Below are positions 32,051 through 41,081 of a DNA stretch of 64,000 nt, piece after piece. This DNA is from Flavobacteriales bacterium (lineage in GTDB: Bacteria > Bacteroidota > Bacteroidia > Flavobacteriales_F > PHOS-HE28). The translations under genes were made by a program, and so were the position numbers. The notes beneath the pieces are model-generated. The model worked only from the letters and a program-made list of their open reading frames with translations, was not told the origin of the DNA and did not search any database. The first letter of the stretch is position 1. Every line of letters begins with the position of its first letter. The stretch spans positions 62,001-126,000 of the forward strand of contig JACJZH010000009.1 in NCBI GenBank assembly GCA_020635695.1, given 5' to 3'.

Positions 32051-34084
32051 ATGTGCGGCATCTTCGGCATCCTGGCCAAGGCTGAAGCGGACCTTCCACG
32101 CCCCCTGCTGGAGACCGCCATCCGCGAGCTCTTCATCCTGAGCGAGACGCGCGGCAAGGAGAGCAGCGGCATCGCGGTACGCGGTTCGGCCGACCGCACG
32201 CTCCACGTGACCAAGGACGACATCCCGGCCAGTGAACTGATCCGTTCGGCCGAGTACCGGCGCTTCCTGGACAAGGCCCTGGGGCCATCCTACAGCGACG
32301 GTCAGCGTGAACTGGCGGCCATCGCGCACAGCCGGTTGGTGACCAATGGCAGCCAGGAGAACAACACGAACAACCAGCCCTGCATCAAGGACGGGGTGGT
32401 GATGGTGCACAACGGCATCGTCACCAACGTGGCCGAGCTCTGGGAGCGCTACGCCGGCCGGATCGAGCGCCGCTATGAGGTGGACACCGAGGTGATCGCC
32501 TCCCTGTTCCGGCTGTTCCTGAAGGAAGGCCTGGGTCCGGTGGAGGCCATTCGGAAGGTCTTCTCGGAGATGGAAGGTGCGGCCAGCGTGGCCATCCTGC
32601 TGGAGGATTCCTCCCAGGTGCTGCTGGTCACCAATACCGGTTCGCTCTACTTCCTGGAGGACCCGGCTGGAAGCCTGGTCTTCGCCAGCGAGGAGTACAT
32701 CGCCCGCAGCTTCACCGAACGCGACGGAGTGAAGGCCCGTTACGGCGGACTTCCCGTCACCTGGCTCAGGCCCTTCACGGGACGTGTGGTGGACCTCTCG
32801 GACTGGTCGGTGCGCGAATTCGACCTGAACGGAACAGCGGCGGGACCGGCGTTCAAGCAGGGATCCGCCTTCGCGATCGACGAGGTGCTGACGGAGGACG
32901 CACCCCCTGCGGCTCCCGGGGTGAACGCCGGGGCCGAGGCCCGTCTGCGCGCCCTGCTGGAGTTCCCCCTGGAGGAGGTGCGGCAGCTGAAGCGCTGCAC
33001 GAAATGCCTGCTGCCGGAGACCTTCCCCTACATCCGCTTCGATGGGCAGGGCGTCTGCAACTATTGCGCGAACTACCGCCCGAAAGGGCTCATGGAGGAC
33101 CGCCGGGAGAAGCTGGAGGAGGTGCTGAAGCAGTACCGGCGGGAGGACGGCAAGCCGGACTGCGTGGTGGCCTTCAGCGGTGGCCGTGATTCGAGCTACG
33201 GCCTGCACCTGCTGGTGAAGGAGTTCGGCATGCACCCGCTCACCTTCACCTACGACTGGGGCATGGTCACCGACCTGGCCCGGCGCAACATCGCGCGGAT
33301 GACCGGCAAGCTGGGCATCGAGAACATCCTGGTGAGCGCGGACATCAAGCAGAAGCGGCGGAACATCCGGCTGAACGTGGAGGCCTGGCTGAAGCGCCCC
33401 CGGCTGGGCATGATCCCCCTGTTCATGGCCGGCGACAAGCACTTCTTCGTGCACGTGAACAACATCCGGAGGCAGACGGGCATCCACTGCGACATCTGGA
33501 TGGAGAACAAGCTGGAGAACACCGACTTCAAGGCCGGTTTCGCGGGCATCAGGCCCAACTTCGAGAAGGAGCGGATCGACAAGCAGAGCACCCTGGCCAA
33601 GCTGCAGATGCCGCTGTACTACGCACGCAATTTCCTGGTGAACCCCGCCTACATCAACCCGAGCATCCCCGACACCTACAGCGCCTTCAAGGCCTACTAC
33701 ATGGAGCCGCGCGAGGTGTACCTGCTGCTGTTCGACTTCGTGCCCTGGAACGAGGAGGAGATCGGCCGCACGCTGATCGGGGAGTACAACTGGGAACTGG
33801 CGCCGGACACCGACAGCACCTGGCGGATCGGCGACGGCACGGCGGCCTTCTACAACTACATCTACTACACGGTCGCCGGCTTCACCGAGTTCGACACCTT
33901 CCGCAGCAACCAGGTCCGGGAGGGGATGATCGGCCGCAACGAGGCGCTGAAGGCAGTGGACGAGGAGAACCGGCCGCGCTTCGAGAGCATGAAGTGGTAC
34001 TTCGACACCATCGGCGTGGACATGGAACGGGCGGTGCAGGTGATCAACGCGATGCCCCGCCTGTATCGCCAACGCGGCCGCTGA
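32051..34084 (+). CDS. Class II glutaminase fused to a sugar amidotransferase (PP-loop)
   Basis: A 677-residue fusion. The N-terminal ~230 residues are a class II (Ntn) glutamine amidotransferase: Met1 is followed by catalytic Cys2 in MCGIFGIL, with later RGKESSGIAV and GSQENNTNNQP segments. From about residue 315 the protein matches N-acetyl sugar amidotransferases of the PseA/WbpG type. It has the zinc-binding pattern RCTKCLLPETFPYIRFDG..CNYC and the ATP PP-loop VVAFSGGRDSSYG (~370). It should use glutamine and ATP to turn a sugar acetamido or acid group into an amidine or amide for a surface glycan. In known cases the glutaminase is a separate class I protein, so the class II fusion is uncommon. 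Confidence 0.85.
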   Translation: MCGIFGILAKAEADLPRPLLETAIRELFILSETRGKESSGIAVRGSADRTLHVTKDDIPASELIRSAEYRRFLDKALGPSYSDGQRELAAIAHSRLVTNGSQENNTNNQPCIKDGVVMVHNGIVTNVAELWERYAGRIERRYEVDTEVIASLFRLFLKEGLGPVEAIRKVFSEMEGAASVAILLEDSSQVLLVTNTGSLYFLEDPAGSLVFASEEYIARSFTERDGVKARYGGLPVTWLRPFTGRVVDLSDWSVREFDLNGTAAGPAFKQGSAFAIDEVLTEDAPPAAPGVNAGAEARLRALLEFPLEEVRQLKRCTKCLLPETFPYIRFDGQGVCNYCANYRPKGLMEDRREKLEEVLKQYRREDGKPDCVVAFSGGRDSSYGLHLLVKEFGMHPLTFTYDWGMVTDLARRNIARMTGKLGIENILVSADIKQKRRNIRLNVEAWLKRPRLGMIPLFMAGDKHFFVHVNNIRRQTGIHCDIWMENKLENTDFKAGFAGIRPNFEKERIDKQSTLAKLQMPLYYARNFLVNPAYINPSIPDTYSAFKAYYMEPREVYLLLFDFVPWNEEEIGRTLIGEYNWELAPDTDSTWRIGDGTAAFYNYIYYTVAGFTEFDTFRSNQVREGMIGRNEALKAVDEENRPRFESMKWYFDTIGVDMERAVQVINAMPRLYRQRGR

Positions 34085-35136
34085 TGGGGGAGTGGGGGCT
34101 GTTCTGGACGGCCTTCGGGCTCACCAACGTGCTCTTCGGTGCGGTGACGGCCGCCTGGCTGCTCCGCTGGCAGGACCGGCTTTCCCTGCCGGCAGTGCCC
34201 CTCGCCATCGTGGGTGCAGGCCTTGCGCCTTTTGTGGTGACCCTGATGCTGTACTACGGGATGATGCTCCTGCCCGGCACGTCAGCATTGGCCTACGTGG
34301 CGCTGGTCACCGGTGTGATGCTCGCGCTGTCCCTCACCGCTGGTGAAGGATGGGGCCGCCTTGCTGCGATGCTGCGTCGCATCGTCCGGGGAGCTTCCGA
34401 TCCGGCGATGTGGCCCTTCTGGCTCGGGAGCCTGGCCGTGGTGGTGATCGCGGTGCTGCTACTGCCGAACAAGCCGCTGGTGGACCACGACGTGCTGGAG
34501 TACGGTGTGCAGGGCCGGGTGTTCCTGCGCGACAAGGCGATCCACTTCGTCCGCCACCGGTTCGATCCGGCGACAGGCTTCTACTACGTGGGCCTGCACG
34601 GCTTCTCCTTTCCGCTGATGTTCACCTGGGAGGGGCTGATCGGCGAAGTCGTGGGTTCGGCTGGTGACGCTTGGTCCCGGAGCATCACCATCTGGTACGC
34701 GTGGCTCTTGATCGCGCTGGTCTGGAGCGTGCTGCGCCGGGCAAGCCCCTGGCTGGCGGCGGCCGGTGCGCTGACCATGACCCTGCCGCTGGGCTTCCTG
34801 TTCCTGCTGGTGGTCTACCACCTGGACAGCTACCGCATCTTCCTGTTCTCGGCGGTGATGGCCATGCTGGTCGCTGCGTTCCGTTCGCCCTCCCCGGCAC
34901 GGTGGCTGCTGCTCGGCACGCTCGCCGGGGCCCATGCCTTCGTGCATTCGCTGGGGGCCATCCTCGGCGGCATCCTGGTGCTGGTGGTGGTGCTGGTATC
35001 GTCGGGCGGGATCGGCGACCGCCTTCGTCCGCTGCTGTGGATGATCGGCCCGCTGCTGTTGGCCGGAGGCCTGCATTATGTGCTGGACACCTTCCTGGGC
35101 ACGGGTTGGATCTTCAAGGACATCATCTGGTTCTGA
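34084..35136 (+). CDS. GT-C-like membrane protein, N-terminal part (possibly cut by an in-frame TGA)
   Basis: A 350-residue polytopic protein with about nine or ten hydrophobic segments. After the first helices a loop has KPLVDHDVLEYGVQGRVF, resembling the acidic first periplasmic loop of GT-C (ArnT/PMT-type) glycosyltransferases. The gene starts in a TGATG overlap with the previous stop. It ends WIFKDIIWF then TGA; the next codon GGC and the ATG of the next gene continue in the same frame. The two together would give one ~660-residue GT-C protein. It may therefore be the front half of a split or nonsense-mutated gene. Confidence 0.7.
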   Translation: MGEWGLFWTAFGLTNVLFGAVTAAWLLRWQDRLSLPAVPLAIVGAGLAPFVVTLMLYYGMMLLPGTSALAYVALVTGVMLALSLTAGEGWGRLAAMLRRIVRGASDPAMWPFWLGSLAVVVIAVLLLPNKPLVDHDVLEYGVQGRVFLRDKAIHFVRHRFDPATGFYYVGLHGFSFPLMFTWEGLIGEVVGSAGDAWSRSITIWYAWLLIALVWSVLRRASPWLAAAGALTMTLPLGFLFLLVVYHLDSYRIFLFSAVMAMLVAAFRSPSPARWLLLGTLAGAHAFVHSLGAILGGILVLVVVLVSSGGIGDRLRPLLWMIGPLLLAGGLHYVLDTFLGTGWIFKDIIWF

Positions 35137-35139
35137 GGC

Positions 35140-36072
35140 ATGGACAAGCGCACCTTCGACCGGACCGTGTGGGGGCTGTTGCTCGCCTTCGGGGTGGTGG
35201 TGCCCGTCCTGTACTTCCGTTGGTGGATGCCGGTGACGCCGGTCTCCGGCGATCCCTCGCTGTTCGAGCGCGGGCTGGGCACGCCGCTGCTGCTCTGGTT
35301 GAACGGCCGCCTGGGCACCTTCCTCAACTTCCGGTTCCTGGGGTCGCTCTCCTGGACGGCCATCCCCTTGCTCGTGCTGGCGGTCGTCCGGTGGAAGCGG
35401 ATCCTTCCGTGGCAGCGGTCGCTGGCCCTGTTCACCATCCTGGGTGTGTTGGTGATCGGGGTTTTCGGTGGGTTCAACTACCGGTATGCGCTCACCTTTG
35501 AACCACTGTTCGTGATGGCCCTGTTCCTCTTCCTGCATCAGGCCTTCGAGCACTTCGGCCATTCCCTGGTGCAACGCCGGCGCTACCTTCTGGCACTGGT
35601 GGGCATCGCCGTCCTGAACACGGCCCTGGCCATCGACCTGCGCCAGCGCACCAAGGCCGCCAACGCTACCTTCTCTTCGCCGGACACCGAGGGCGGCTCC
35701 CTGAAGGAGCGGCTGGACAGCTCCCCGCAGGACCTGGAAGGTTGGCTGAAGGGCATGGGAGTGGCGGCGACCGATACCGTGCTGGTGAACAACCTGCCGG
35801 TCTGGTACTACCGCACGGAGCGGCCGGGCATCTACTACTGGTGCGGGTCCGACCAGCTGTTCCTGGAGGACGGCACTCCGTTCCTGTTCCATGACCGGAC
35901 GGATGCCGAAGTGGCCACCCTCCTGCGGGACAGCCTGCACTGCCGGTACATCTTCTCCACGAAGGAACTGAGCACGTTCGCTCCGCGATTCCAGACCTTC
36001 CTGGAGGAGCGCTGCACCCTGCTGGGCACCGAGCACCGCGACCATACCCTGCACCGGATCGACGCACCCTGA
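35140..36072 (+). CDS. GT-C-like membrane protein, C-terminal part
   Basis: A 310-residue protein with about four membrane segments (LLLAFGVVVPVLYFRWWM, AIPLLVLAVV, LFTILGVLVIGVF, FEPLFVMALFLFL). FNYRYALTFEPLF is like the late arginine-tyrosine region of GT-C enzymes, and a soluble C-terminal domain of about 160 residues follows. It begins 3 nt after the TGA of the previous gene and in the same reading frame. On its own it lacks the acidic catalytic loop. It may be the rear half of one GT-C transferase or a protein re-initiated after the stop. Confidence 0.65.
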   Translation: MDKRTFDRTVWGLLLAFGVVVPVLYFRWWMPVTPVSGDPSLFERGLGTPLLLWLNGRLGTFLNFRFLGSLSWTAIPLLVLAVVRWKRILPWQRSLALFTILGVLVIGVFGGFNYRYALTFEPLFVMALFLFLHQAFEHFGHSLVQRRRYLLALVGIAVLNTALAIDLRQRTKAANATFSSPDTEGGSLKERLDSSPQDLEGWLKGMGVAATDTVLVNNLPVWYYRTERPGIYYWCGSDQLFLEDGTPFLFHDRTDAEVATLLRDSLHCRYIFSTKELSTFAPRFQTFLEERCTLLGTEHRDHTLHRIDAP

Positions 36073-36075
36073 GCG

Positions 36076-37338
36076 ATGGCGGCACGCAGCAAGTTCAGCA
36101 ACGACCTGTGGTTCAACGCAGCCGCATTCGGCGGCAGCGCGGTGCTCGGGGTGCTGTTGAACCTGTTCATCGTGCGCTACCACGATGCGGCGGCGCTGGG
36201 GGTGTTCAACCAGGTGTACGCGGTGTACATCCTGCTGAGCCAGCTGGCGGTGGGCGGTGTGCACCTGGCCGTGCAGGCCATCGCGCCGCGAGAATTGCAG
36301 GCAGGCCGGTCCTACGATGCCGGGCTCTCGGCCACGCTGCTGCTCAGCGGGCTGTCGTCAGCGATCGTCATGGCCGTGGCCTGGACCTTCCGCGACCTGC
36401 CGGGGCGCTGGTTCAGCAGTGCGGGCGTGGAGGCCGGGTTCCCCCCGGTGATCATCGGGCTGCTGTTCTTCTCGTGGAACAAGGTGCTGCTGAGCTTCCA
36501 CAACGGGGCCCGCCGCATGCGGCTCTTCGCGGTGTTCCAGTTCCTGCGTTTCGCGGGCCTGCTGGGCGGGGTCATGTGGCTCTCGCTGGAAGGGGCGGAC
36601 CCTTGGCGGCTTCCGGTGGTGCTCGCCTGGACGGAGATCGGCCTGTTCGCCCTGCTGCTGCCCCTGACCTTGAAGTGGTGGCGCCCGTGGAAGCTGGCCG
36701 GCCTGCAAGGGGCCTTGGTCGAACACTTCCGCTTCGGGAACCGCGCCCTGCCCGGCAACCTCCTGCTGGACGTGAACACCCGCGTGGACGTGTTCATGCT
36801 GGGCCTCTTCACCGGTGATGCCGCCGTTGGACTCTACAGCTTCGCGGCCACCGTGGCCGAGGGTGCGCTTCAACTCCCGGTGTTGTTCCGCAACAACATC
36901 AATCCGGTGATCGCCTCGGCCTGGACGCGCGGTGGGCGCCGCCTGCTGAACAAGCTGCTGCCTCGCAACCGCCGGGCCTTCTTCCGCATCCTGGCGCCGC
37001 TCATGCTGCTGTCCGTCGCCCTGTTCCCGCTGGCCCTGTGGGTGCTGGGCATGCAGGAGGAACCCATGACGGTGTGGGCGGTCTATGCGATCCTGGCCCT
37101 GGGCATCGCGGCCAGTTCGGGGCACCAACCCTTCCTCATGCTGTTCAGCCAGCTCGGCCGGCCGGGCACGCAGACCCTGTTCATCGCGGGAGTGTTCCTG
37201 AGCAACGTGCTCCTGAACCTGGCCCTGATCCCCTGGCTGGGCCTGTACGGAGCGGCGCTGGCCACGGCGCTCAGCTTCCTGGTGCTGGCCGGTTTGCTCA
37301 CGTGGCTGGCCCGGCGGACCTTCGACGTGGTCCTTTGA
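36076..37338 (+). CDS. Polysaccharide flippase, MATE/Wzx-like (first of two)
   Basis: A 420-residue protein with about twelve hydrophobic helices. It starts SNDLWFNAAAFGGSAVLGVL and has YHDAAALGVFNQVYAVYILL, typical of Wzx-like oligosaccharide transporters of the MOP superfamily. It should flip lipid-linked oligosaccharides across the inner membrane. It follows the GT-C part by 3 nt and precedes a second, unrelated flippase by 7 nt. Two flippases in one locus suggest two glycan substrates or one redundant copy. Confidence 0.85.
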   Translation: MAARSKFSNDLWFNAAAFGGSAVLGVLLNLFIVRYHDAAALGVFNQVYAVYILLSQLAVGGVHLAVQAIAPRELQAGRSYDAGLSATLLLSGLSSAIVMAVAWTFRDLPGRWFSSAGVEAGFPPVIIGLLFFSWNKVLLSFHNGARRMRLFAVFQFLRFAGLLGGVMWLSLEGADPWRLPVVLAWTEIGLFALLLPLTLKWWRPWKLAGLQGALVEHFRFGNRALPGNLLLDVNTRVDVFMLGLFTGDAAVGLYSFAATVAEGALQLPVLFRNNINPVIASAWTRGGRRLLNKLLPRNRRAFFRILAPLMLLSVALFPLALWVLGMQEEPMTVWAVYAILALGIAASSGHQPFLMLFSQLGRPGTQTLFIAGVFLSNVLLNLALIPWLGLYGAALATALSFLVLAGLLTWLARRTFDVVL

Positions 37339-37345
37339 GCCCACC

Positions 37346-38620
37346 ATGCGGATCGCGACCGGTTCCTTCGGAAGGCATGTCCTGACCCTGATCGGAGGCT
37401 CTGCCCTGGCGCAGTTGCTGCCGCTGCTGGCCACGCCATTCCTCACCCGCCTGTACAGCCCGGAACAGTTCGGAGCGCTGGCCCTGCTGCTGGCGGTGGC
37501 CAATCCCGTGAGCCTGCTCGTGTGCGGGCGCTACGAGCTAACGGTGGTGCTGCCCAAGGAGGATCGCGAGGCGCGCACCCTGGTGCAGGTGGCCCTCCTC
37601 TTCGCACTGGCTTCCCTGGTCGTGCTGGGCGGCCTCACCTGGTCGCTGGCCCCGGCCATCGCCGGATGGACCAGCGATGGGGGACGGGACGCGTGGCAGG
37701 CGATCGTGCTGGCGCCGGTCCTGTTCCTCCTGATGGGGACCTTCCAACCGCTGAACCACTGGCTGCTGCGCAAACAGGCGTTCCAGGCGGTGAGCGTGAA
37801 CAAGGTGGCCCAGACCACGGCCATCACGGCCTTATCACTTGGGCTTGGGCTGGTGGCCGTGAACACGGGACTGATGTGGGCCTACATCGGCGGCTGGGCG
37901 GTGCACCTGCTGGTGGCCTTTGTGCAGAGCGGCTACAAGGGCCTGCACCTGCGGCCGATTGATATGAGCGCCGTGCGCGAACTGGCCCGCCGTTACCGGC
38001 ATTATCCGATCTTCAACGCGCTGCCCGCCGTGCTGAACACCGCCACGCTCTCGATCCCGGTCTTTCTGCTGACCCGCCATTTCGACGAGGAGGTCACCGG
38101 GCAGTTCAACCTGTGCCGGCAGGCGGTGTTCCTGCCCACGCTGTTCATCGCCTCGGCCTTCCTGCAGGTGTACACCCAACGGGCCGGGGCCGCCGTGGCC
38201 AACGGGGAACCCGTAGTGCCCGGGCTCCGGCGGACCTTGCGCCTGCTGGCCCCGATGGCGCTGGCGGTCGCGGCGGTGCTGCTCACCCTCGGTCCCTGGC
38301 TGTTCGCCCTGGTCTTCGGTGCGGAATGGGAGCCTGCCGGACGTTTCGCGCGGTTGCTGGCCCTGCCGATCGCCGCGCAGTTCGTGGTGGTGCCGCTGGC
38401 CGTGTTGTTGAACGCGCTCGGCCGCATCCGCCAGTACAGCATCTGGCAGGTGGCCTACTTCGCTGCGGTCCTCGGCTGCAGCTGGCTTCCGTTCCAAGGC
38501 CCGGAGACCTACCTGACGATCCTGGCCGCGGTGGACGTGCTGGCCTTCGGGGCCCTGGGCCTGATGATCGCCCGGGGAGCCGTGGCCCATGACCGATCGC
38601 TGTACATCCCGTTGGCATGA
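37346..38620 (+). CDS. Polysaccharide flippase, Wzx-like (second of two)
   Basis: A 424-residue polytopic protein beginning SFGRHVLTLIGGSALAQLLP, with RLYSPEQFGALALLLAV and CGRYELTVVLPKE, hallmarks of lipopolysaccharide/O-antigen translocases. About twelve membrane helices are apparent. It overlaps the next gene by 4 nt (ATGA). Similarity to the preceding flippase is only general, so the pair is not a recent duplication. Confidence 0.87.
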   Translation: MRIATGSFGRHVLTLIGGSALAQLLPLLATPFLTRLYSPEQFGALALLLAVANPVSLLVCGRYELTVVLPKEDREARTLVQVALLFALASLVVLGGLTWSLAPAIAGWTSDGGRDAWQAIVLAPVLFLLMGTFQPLNHWLLRKQAFQAVSVNKVAQTTAITALSLGLGLVAVNTGLMWAYIGGWAVHLLVAFVQSGYKGLHLRPIDMSAVRELARRYRHYPIFNALPAVLNTATLSIPVFLLTRHFDEEVTGQFNLCRQAVFLPTLFIASAFLQVYTQRAGAAVANGEPVVPGLRRTLRLLAPMALAVAAVLLTLGPWLFALVFGAEWEPAGRFARLLALPIAAQFVVVPLAVLLNALGRIRQYSIWQVAYFAAVLGCSWLPFQGPETYLTILAAVDVLAFGALGLMIARGAVAHDRSLYIPLA

Positions 38621-41070
38621 AGCAGCGCGTGCTCCTCCAGACCGCCATGGTGCTGCTGGCCGGCCTCGTGCCCCTGTGGCCCGCCGCGCTGCCCGCCTTG
38701 GTGGCCATGGTGGTGGCCCTGGCGCTGTTCGGCCCTCGGACGGGGGGCTCCCTGTTGAACTGGGACACCCCGCTTCCCTGGGCCATGCTGCTCTATGGTT
38801 GGCATGTGGCCGGTATGGGTTGGAGCGAAGACCAGGGCTTCGGTTGGTTCGATCTGGGCATCAAGGCCTCGCTGCTGCTGCTGCCGCTGGTGGCCTGGCG
38901 GCAGGGTGGCCTGGGGCCCGAGGTGGCCCGTTCCGCCTGGCGAATGTTCGTGTTCACCTGCACGCTCCTGGTCGGCTTCCTGGTAGTTCGTGCGCTCTGG
39001 CGCTACGGCGGTGAGCACTGGATGCTGATGCAGGGCATGAGCATCGCGGGGAAGCCCTACTACAACCACCTCTTCTCGTCCTATTTCAGCGAACCGCTGC
39101 ACCCGACCTACCTGGCGTGGTACCTGCAGGTGGCGCTGATCGCCTGGTCGCTGGGCAACATCAGGCGGAGCACTTCCCGGTGGATCGACCTGCTCGTGCA
39201 GGGCACGCTGATGGCCGGCATCGTGCTCTGTGCCTCCAAGATGGGCTGGATCGTGCTGGCGCTGTTCCTGGTGTACCAAGCGGTGTTCCGCTGGAAGGAC
39301 CGGGCCTGGCGGCGCTCCTTGCTGGGGCTTGCCCTGACGACAGTGGCCCTTTTCGCCCTCCTCTACGTGACCATCCCCGGTGTACGTGGCAAGGTGACGG
39401 AAGCGGTTGGCGCCCTGAAGGGTACGAACGCCCATGCCGAGGACAGCAGCGGCGCGCGCCGGCTCGTTTGGGATGCTGCCATCCGGCTGTTCGAGGAAGC
39501 ACCGCTCCTGGGCACCGGCACGGGCGACATCAAGAACGAGCTGCTGGCGGTCTATGCCGAGGAAGGCTACGACTACCCGCTGGAGCATCGGCTGAACGCG
39601 CACTCCCAGTTCCTGCAGTTCGCCGCGGCCCTGGGGCTGCCGGGGCTGTTGCTGGTGCTGCTGATGCTGCTGGTGCCCTTGGTCTTCGCGATCCGGCGGC
39701 GCCAGCACGCCCTGGTGCTCTTCCTGCTGGCCACGCTGATGCATTTCTCGGTGGAATCCATGCTGGAGGTGCAGGCCGGGGTCATCGGCTTCGCCACGTT
39801 CGCCCTGCTGTTCACCTGGGGCCGGGTGAAGGAGGAGGACAGCGCCCCGCACATCGTCCTGCTCACACAGTACTTCCCGCCGGAGACGGGCGCACCGCAG
39901 AACCGGCTGCACGCCACCGCCCTGCAGCTGCGCGACCATGGCGCCCGGGTCACCGTGCTCACGGCCATGCCCAACTACCCGGCCATGCGCGTCCACGAGG
40001 CCTATCGCGGGCGGCTGTTCATGCGGGAGGAGCGTGATGGGCTGGAGGTGCTGCGGGCCTGGCTGCTCGTTTCCCCGAAGCGCAGCCTGCCCTGGCGCCT
40101 GGCCAACTACTTCTCCTTCGTGGCCACTTCGCTGGTAGCCGGACTGCTCACCCTGCGCCGTGCCGATGTGCTCCTGGTGGAATCACCGCCCCTGTTCCTG
40201 GGCATCAGCGCCATGGTCCTGGCAAGGCTGAAGGGGGCGAAGCTGGTGTTCAACGTGAGCGACCTCTGGCCCGAGAGCGCCGTGCAGCTGGGCCTGGTGA
40301 AGCCCGGCCCGATGGTGGACCTGAGCACCCGGCTCGAGATGCTGTGCTACCGGCGGTCGGCGCTGGTCACCGGGCAGACCCAGGGCATCGTGGCCGACAT
40401 CCGGCGGCGCTGTCCGGACAAGGCGGTCGAGTGGATCCCCAACGGGGTGGACGTGGAGGCGATCGCCGCGGTGGTGCCGGCGGAACGGGAGCACCATGGG
40501 CTTACCTACGACCAGTTGGTGCTGACCTATGCCGGCATCATCGGCCATGCGCAGGGCCTGGAGGTGGTGCTGGAGGCGGCGAACCTCCTTCGCGATCAGG
40601 ACCGGGTGCGCTTCGTGCTGCTCGGCGATGGCCCCGAACGCGCAGGCTTACGGAAGCAGGCACAGGAACTGGCCCTGACCAACGTGCTCTTCGTGGACCC
40701 GATGCCGCGCGCCGAGGCCTTGTCGCTCGTGGCGGCCAGCGATGCGGCCGTGGTGCCGCTCAGGGACAACCCGCTTTTCCGGGGTGCCATCCCTTCCAAG
40801 CTCTTCGAGGCCCAGGCGCTCGGCAAGCCCTTGTTGCTGGGCGTGGACGGCGAGGCGCGGGAACTGTTCATCGAACAGGGTGGGGGTGGTGTGTACTTCA
40901 CCCCGGAGGATCCGCAGGCCCTTGCTGCTGCGGTACGGGAGCTGCTCGCCGATCCCGGGAGGGCACGGACCCTTGGGGAAGTGGGGGCCCGATACGTGCG
41001 CGAACACTTCGACCGGAAGCGCATCGGCGACCGGCTGTGGGGCGCCCTGCGGCCGCTGCTCCGGCGCTAA
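38617..41070 (+). CDS. O-antigen ligase-like protein fused to a GT4 glycosyltransferase
   Basis: An 817-residue fusion. Residues 1-~405 form a polytopic O-antigen ligase/Wzy-like domain with many helices, a large periplasmic loop (GEHWMLMQGMSIAGKPYYNHLF..EPLHPTYLAWYLQ) and GTGTGDIKNE..LNAHSQFLQFAAALG. From about residue 410 (HIVLLTQYFPPETGAPQNRL) to the end is a GT-B family 4 transferase like WbuB, with LWPESAVQLG and LFEAQALGKPLL. The domains are joined by a short linker (WGRVKEEDSAP) with no stop or new start. The ligase active site faces the periplasm while the GT4 half must be cytosolic, which the even helix number of the first part would allow. See findings. Confidence 0.85.
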   Translation: MKQRVLLQTAMVLLAGLVPLWPAALPALVAMVVALALFGPRTGGSLLNWDTPLPWAMLLYGWHVAGMGWSEDQGFGWFDLGIKASLLLLPLVAWRQGGLGPEVARSAWRMFVFTCTLLVGFLVVRALWRYGGEHWMLMQGMSIAGKPYYNHLFSSYFSEPLHPTYLAWYLQVALIAWSLGNIRRSTSRWIDLLVQGTLMAGIVLCASKMGWIVLALFLVYQAVFRWKDRAWRRSLLGLALTTVALFALLYVTIPGVRGKVTEAVGALKGTNAHAEDSSGARRLVWDAAIRLFEEAPLLGTGTGDIKNELLAVYAEEGYDYPLEHRLNAHSQFLQFAAALGLPGLLLVLLMLLVPLVFAIRRRQHALVLFLLATLMHFSVESMLEVQAGVIGFATFALLFTWGRVKEEDSAPHIVLLTQYFPPETGAPQNRLHATALQLRDHGARVTVLTAMPNYPAMRVHEAYRGRLFMREERDGLEVLRAWLLVSPKRSLPWRLANYFSFVATSLVAGLLTLRRADVLLVESPPLFLGISAMVLARLKGAKLVFNVSDLWPESAVQLGLVKPGPMVDLSTRLEMLCYRRSALVTGQTQGIVADIRRRCPDKAVEWIPNGVDVEAIAAVVPAEREHHGLTYDQLVLTYAGIIGHAQGLEVVLEAANLLRDQDRVRFVLLGDGPERAGLRKQAQELALTNVLFVDPMPRAEALSLVAASDAAVVPLRDNPLFRGAIPSKLFEAQALGKPLLLGVDGEARELFIEQGGGGVYFTPEDPQALAAAVRELLADPGRARTLGEVGARYVREHFDRKRIGDRLWGALRPLLRR

Positions 41071-41075
41071 CTTGG
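41068..41075 (+). promoter_or_regulatory. -7 box containing the upstream stop codon
   Basis: TAACTTGG, where TAA is the stop of the ligase-GT4 fusion, followed by CCGCCC and ATG at 41082. This may be an internal promoter of the locus. Confidence 0.4.
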
Positions 41076-41081
41076 CCGCCC

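Noticed and set aside
35134..35136. TGA as a selenocysteine codon
   Set aside because: I saw no SECIS-like hairpin just after it, and a Sec at the end of a membrane loop in this family is not expected. A Trp codon change is simpler.
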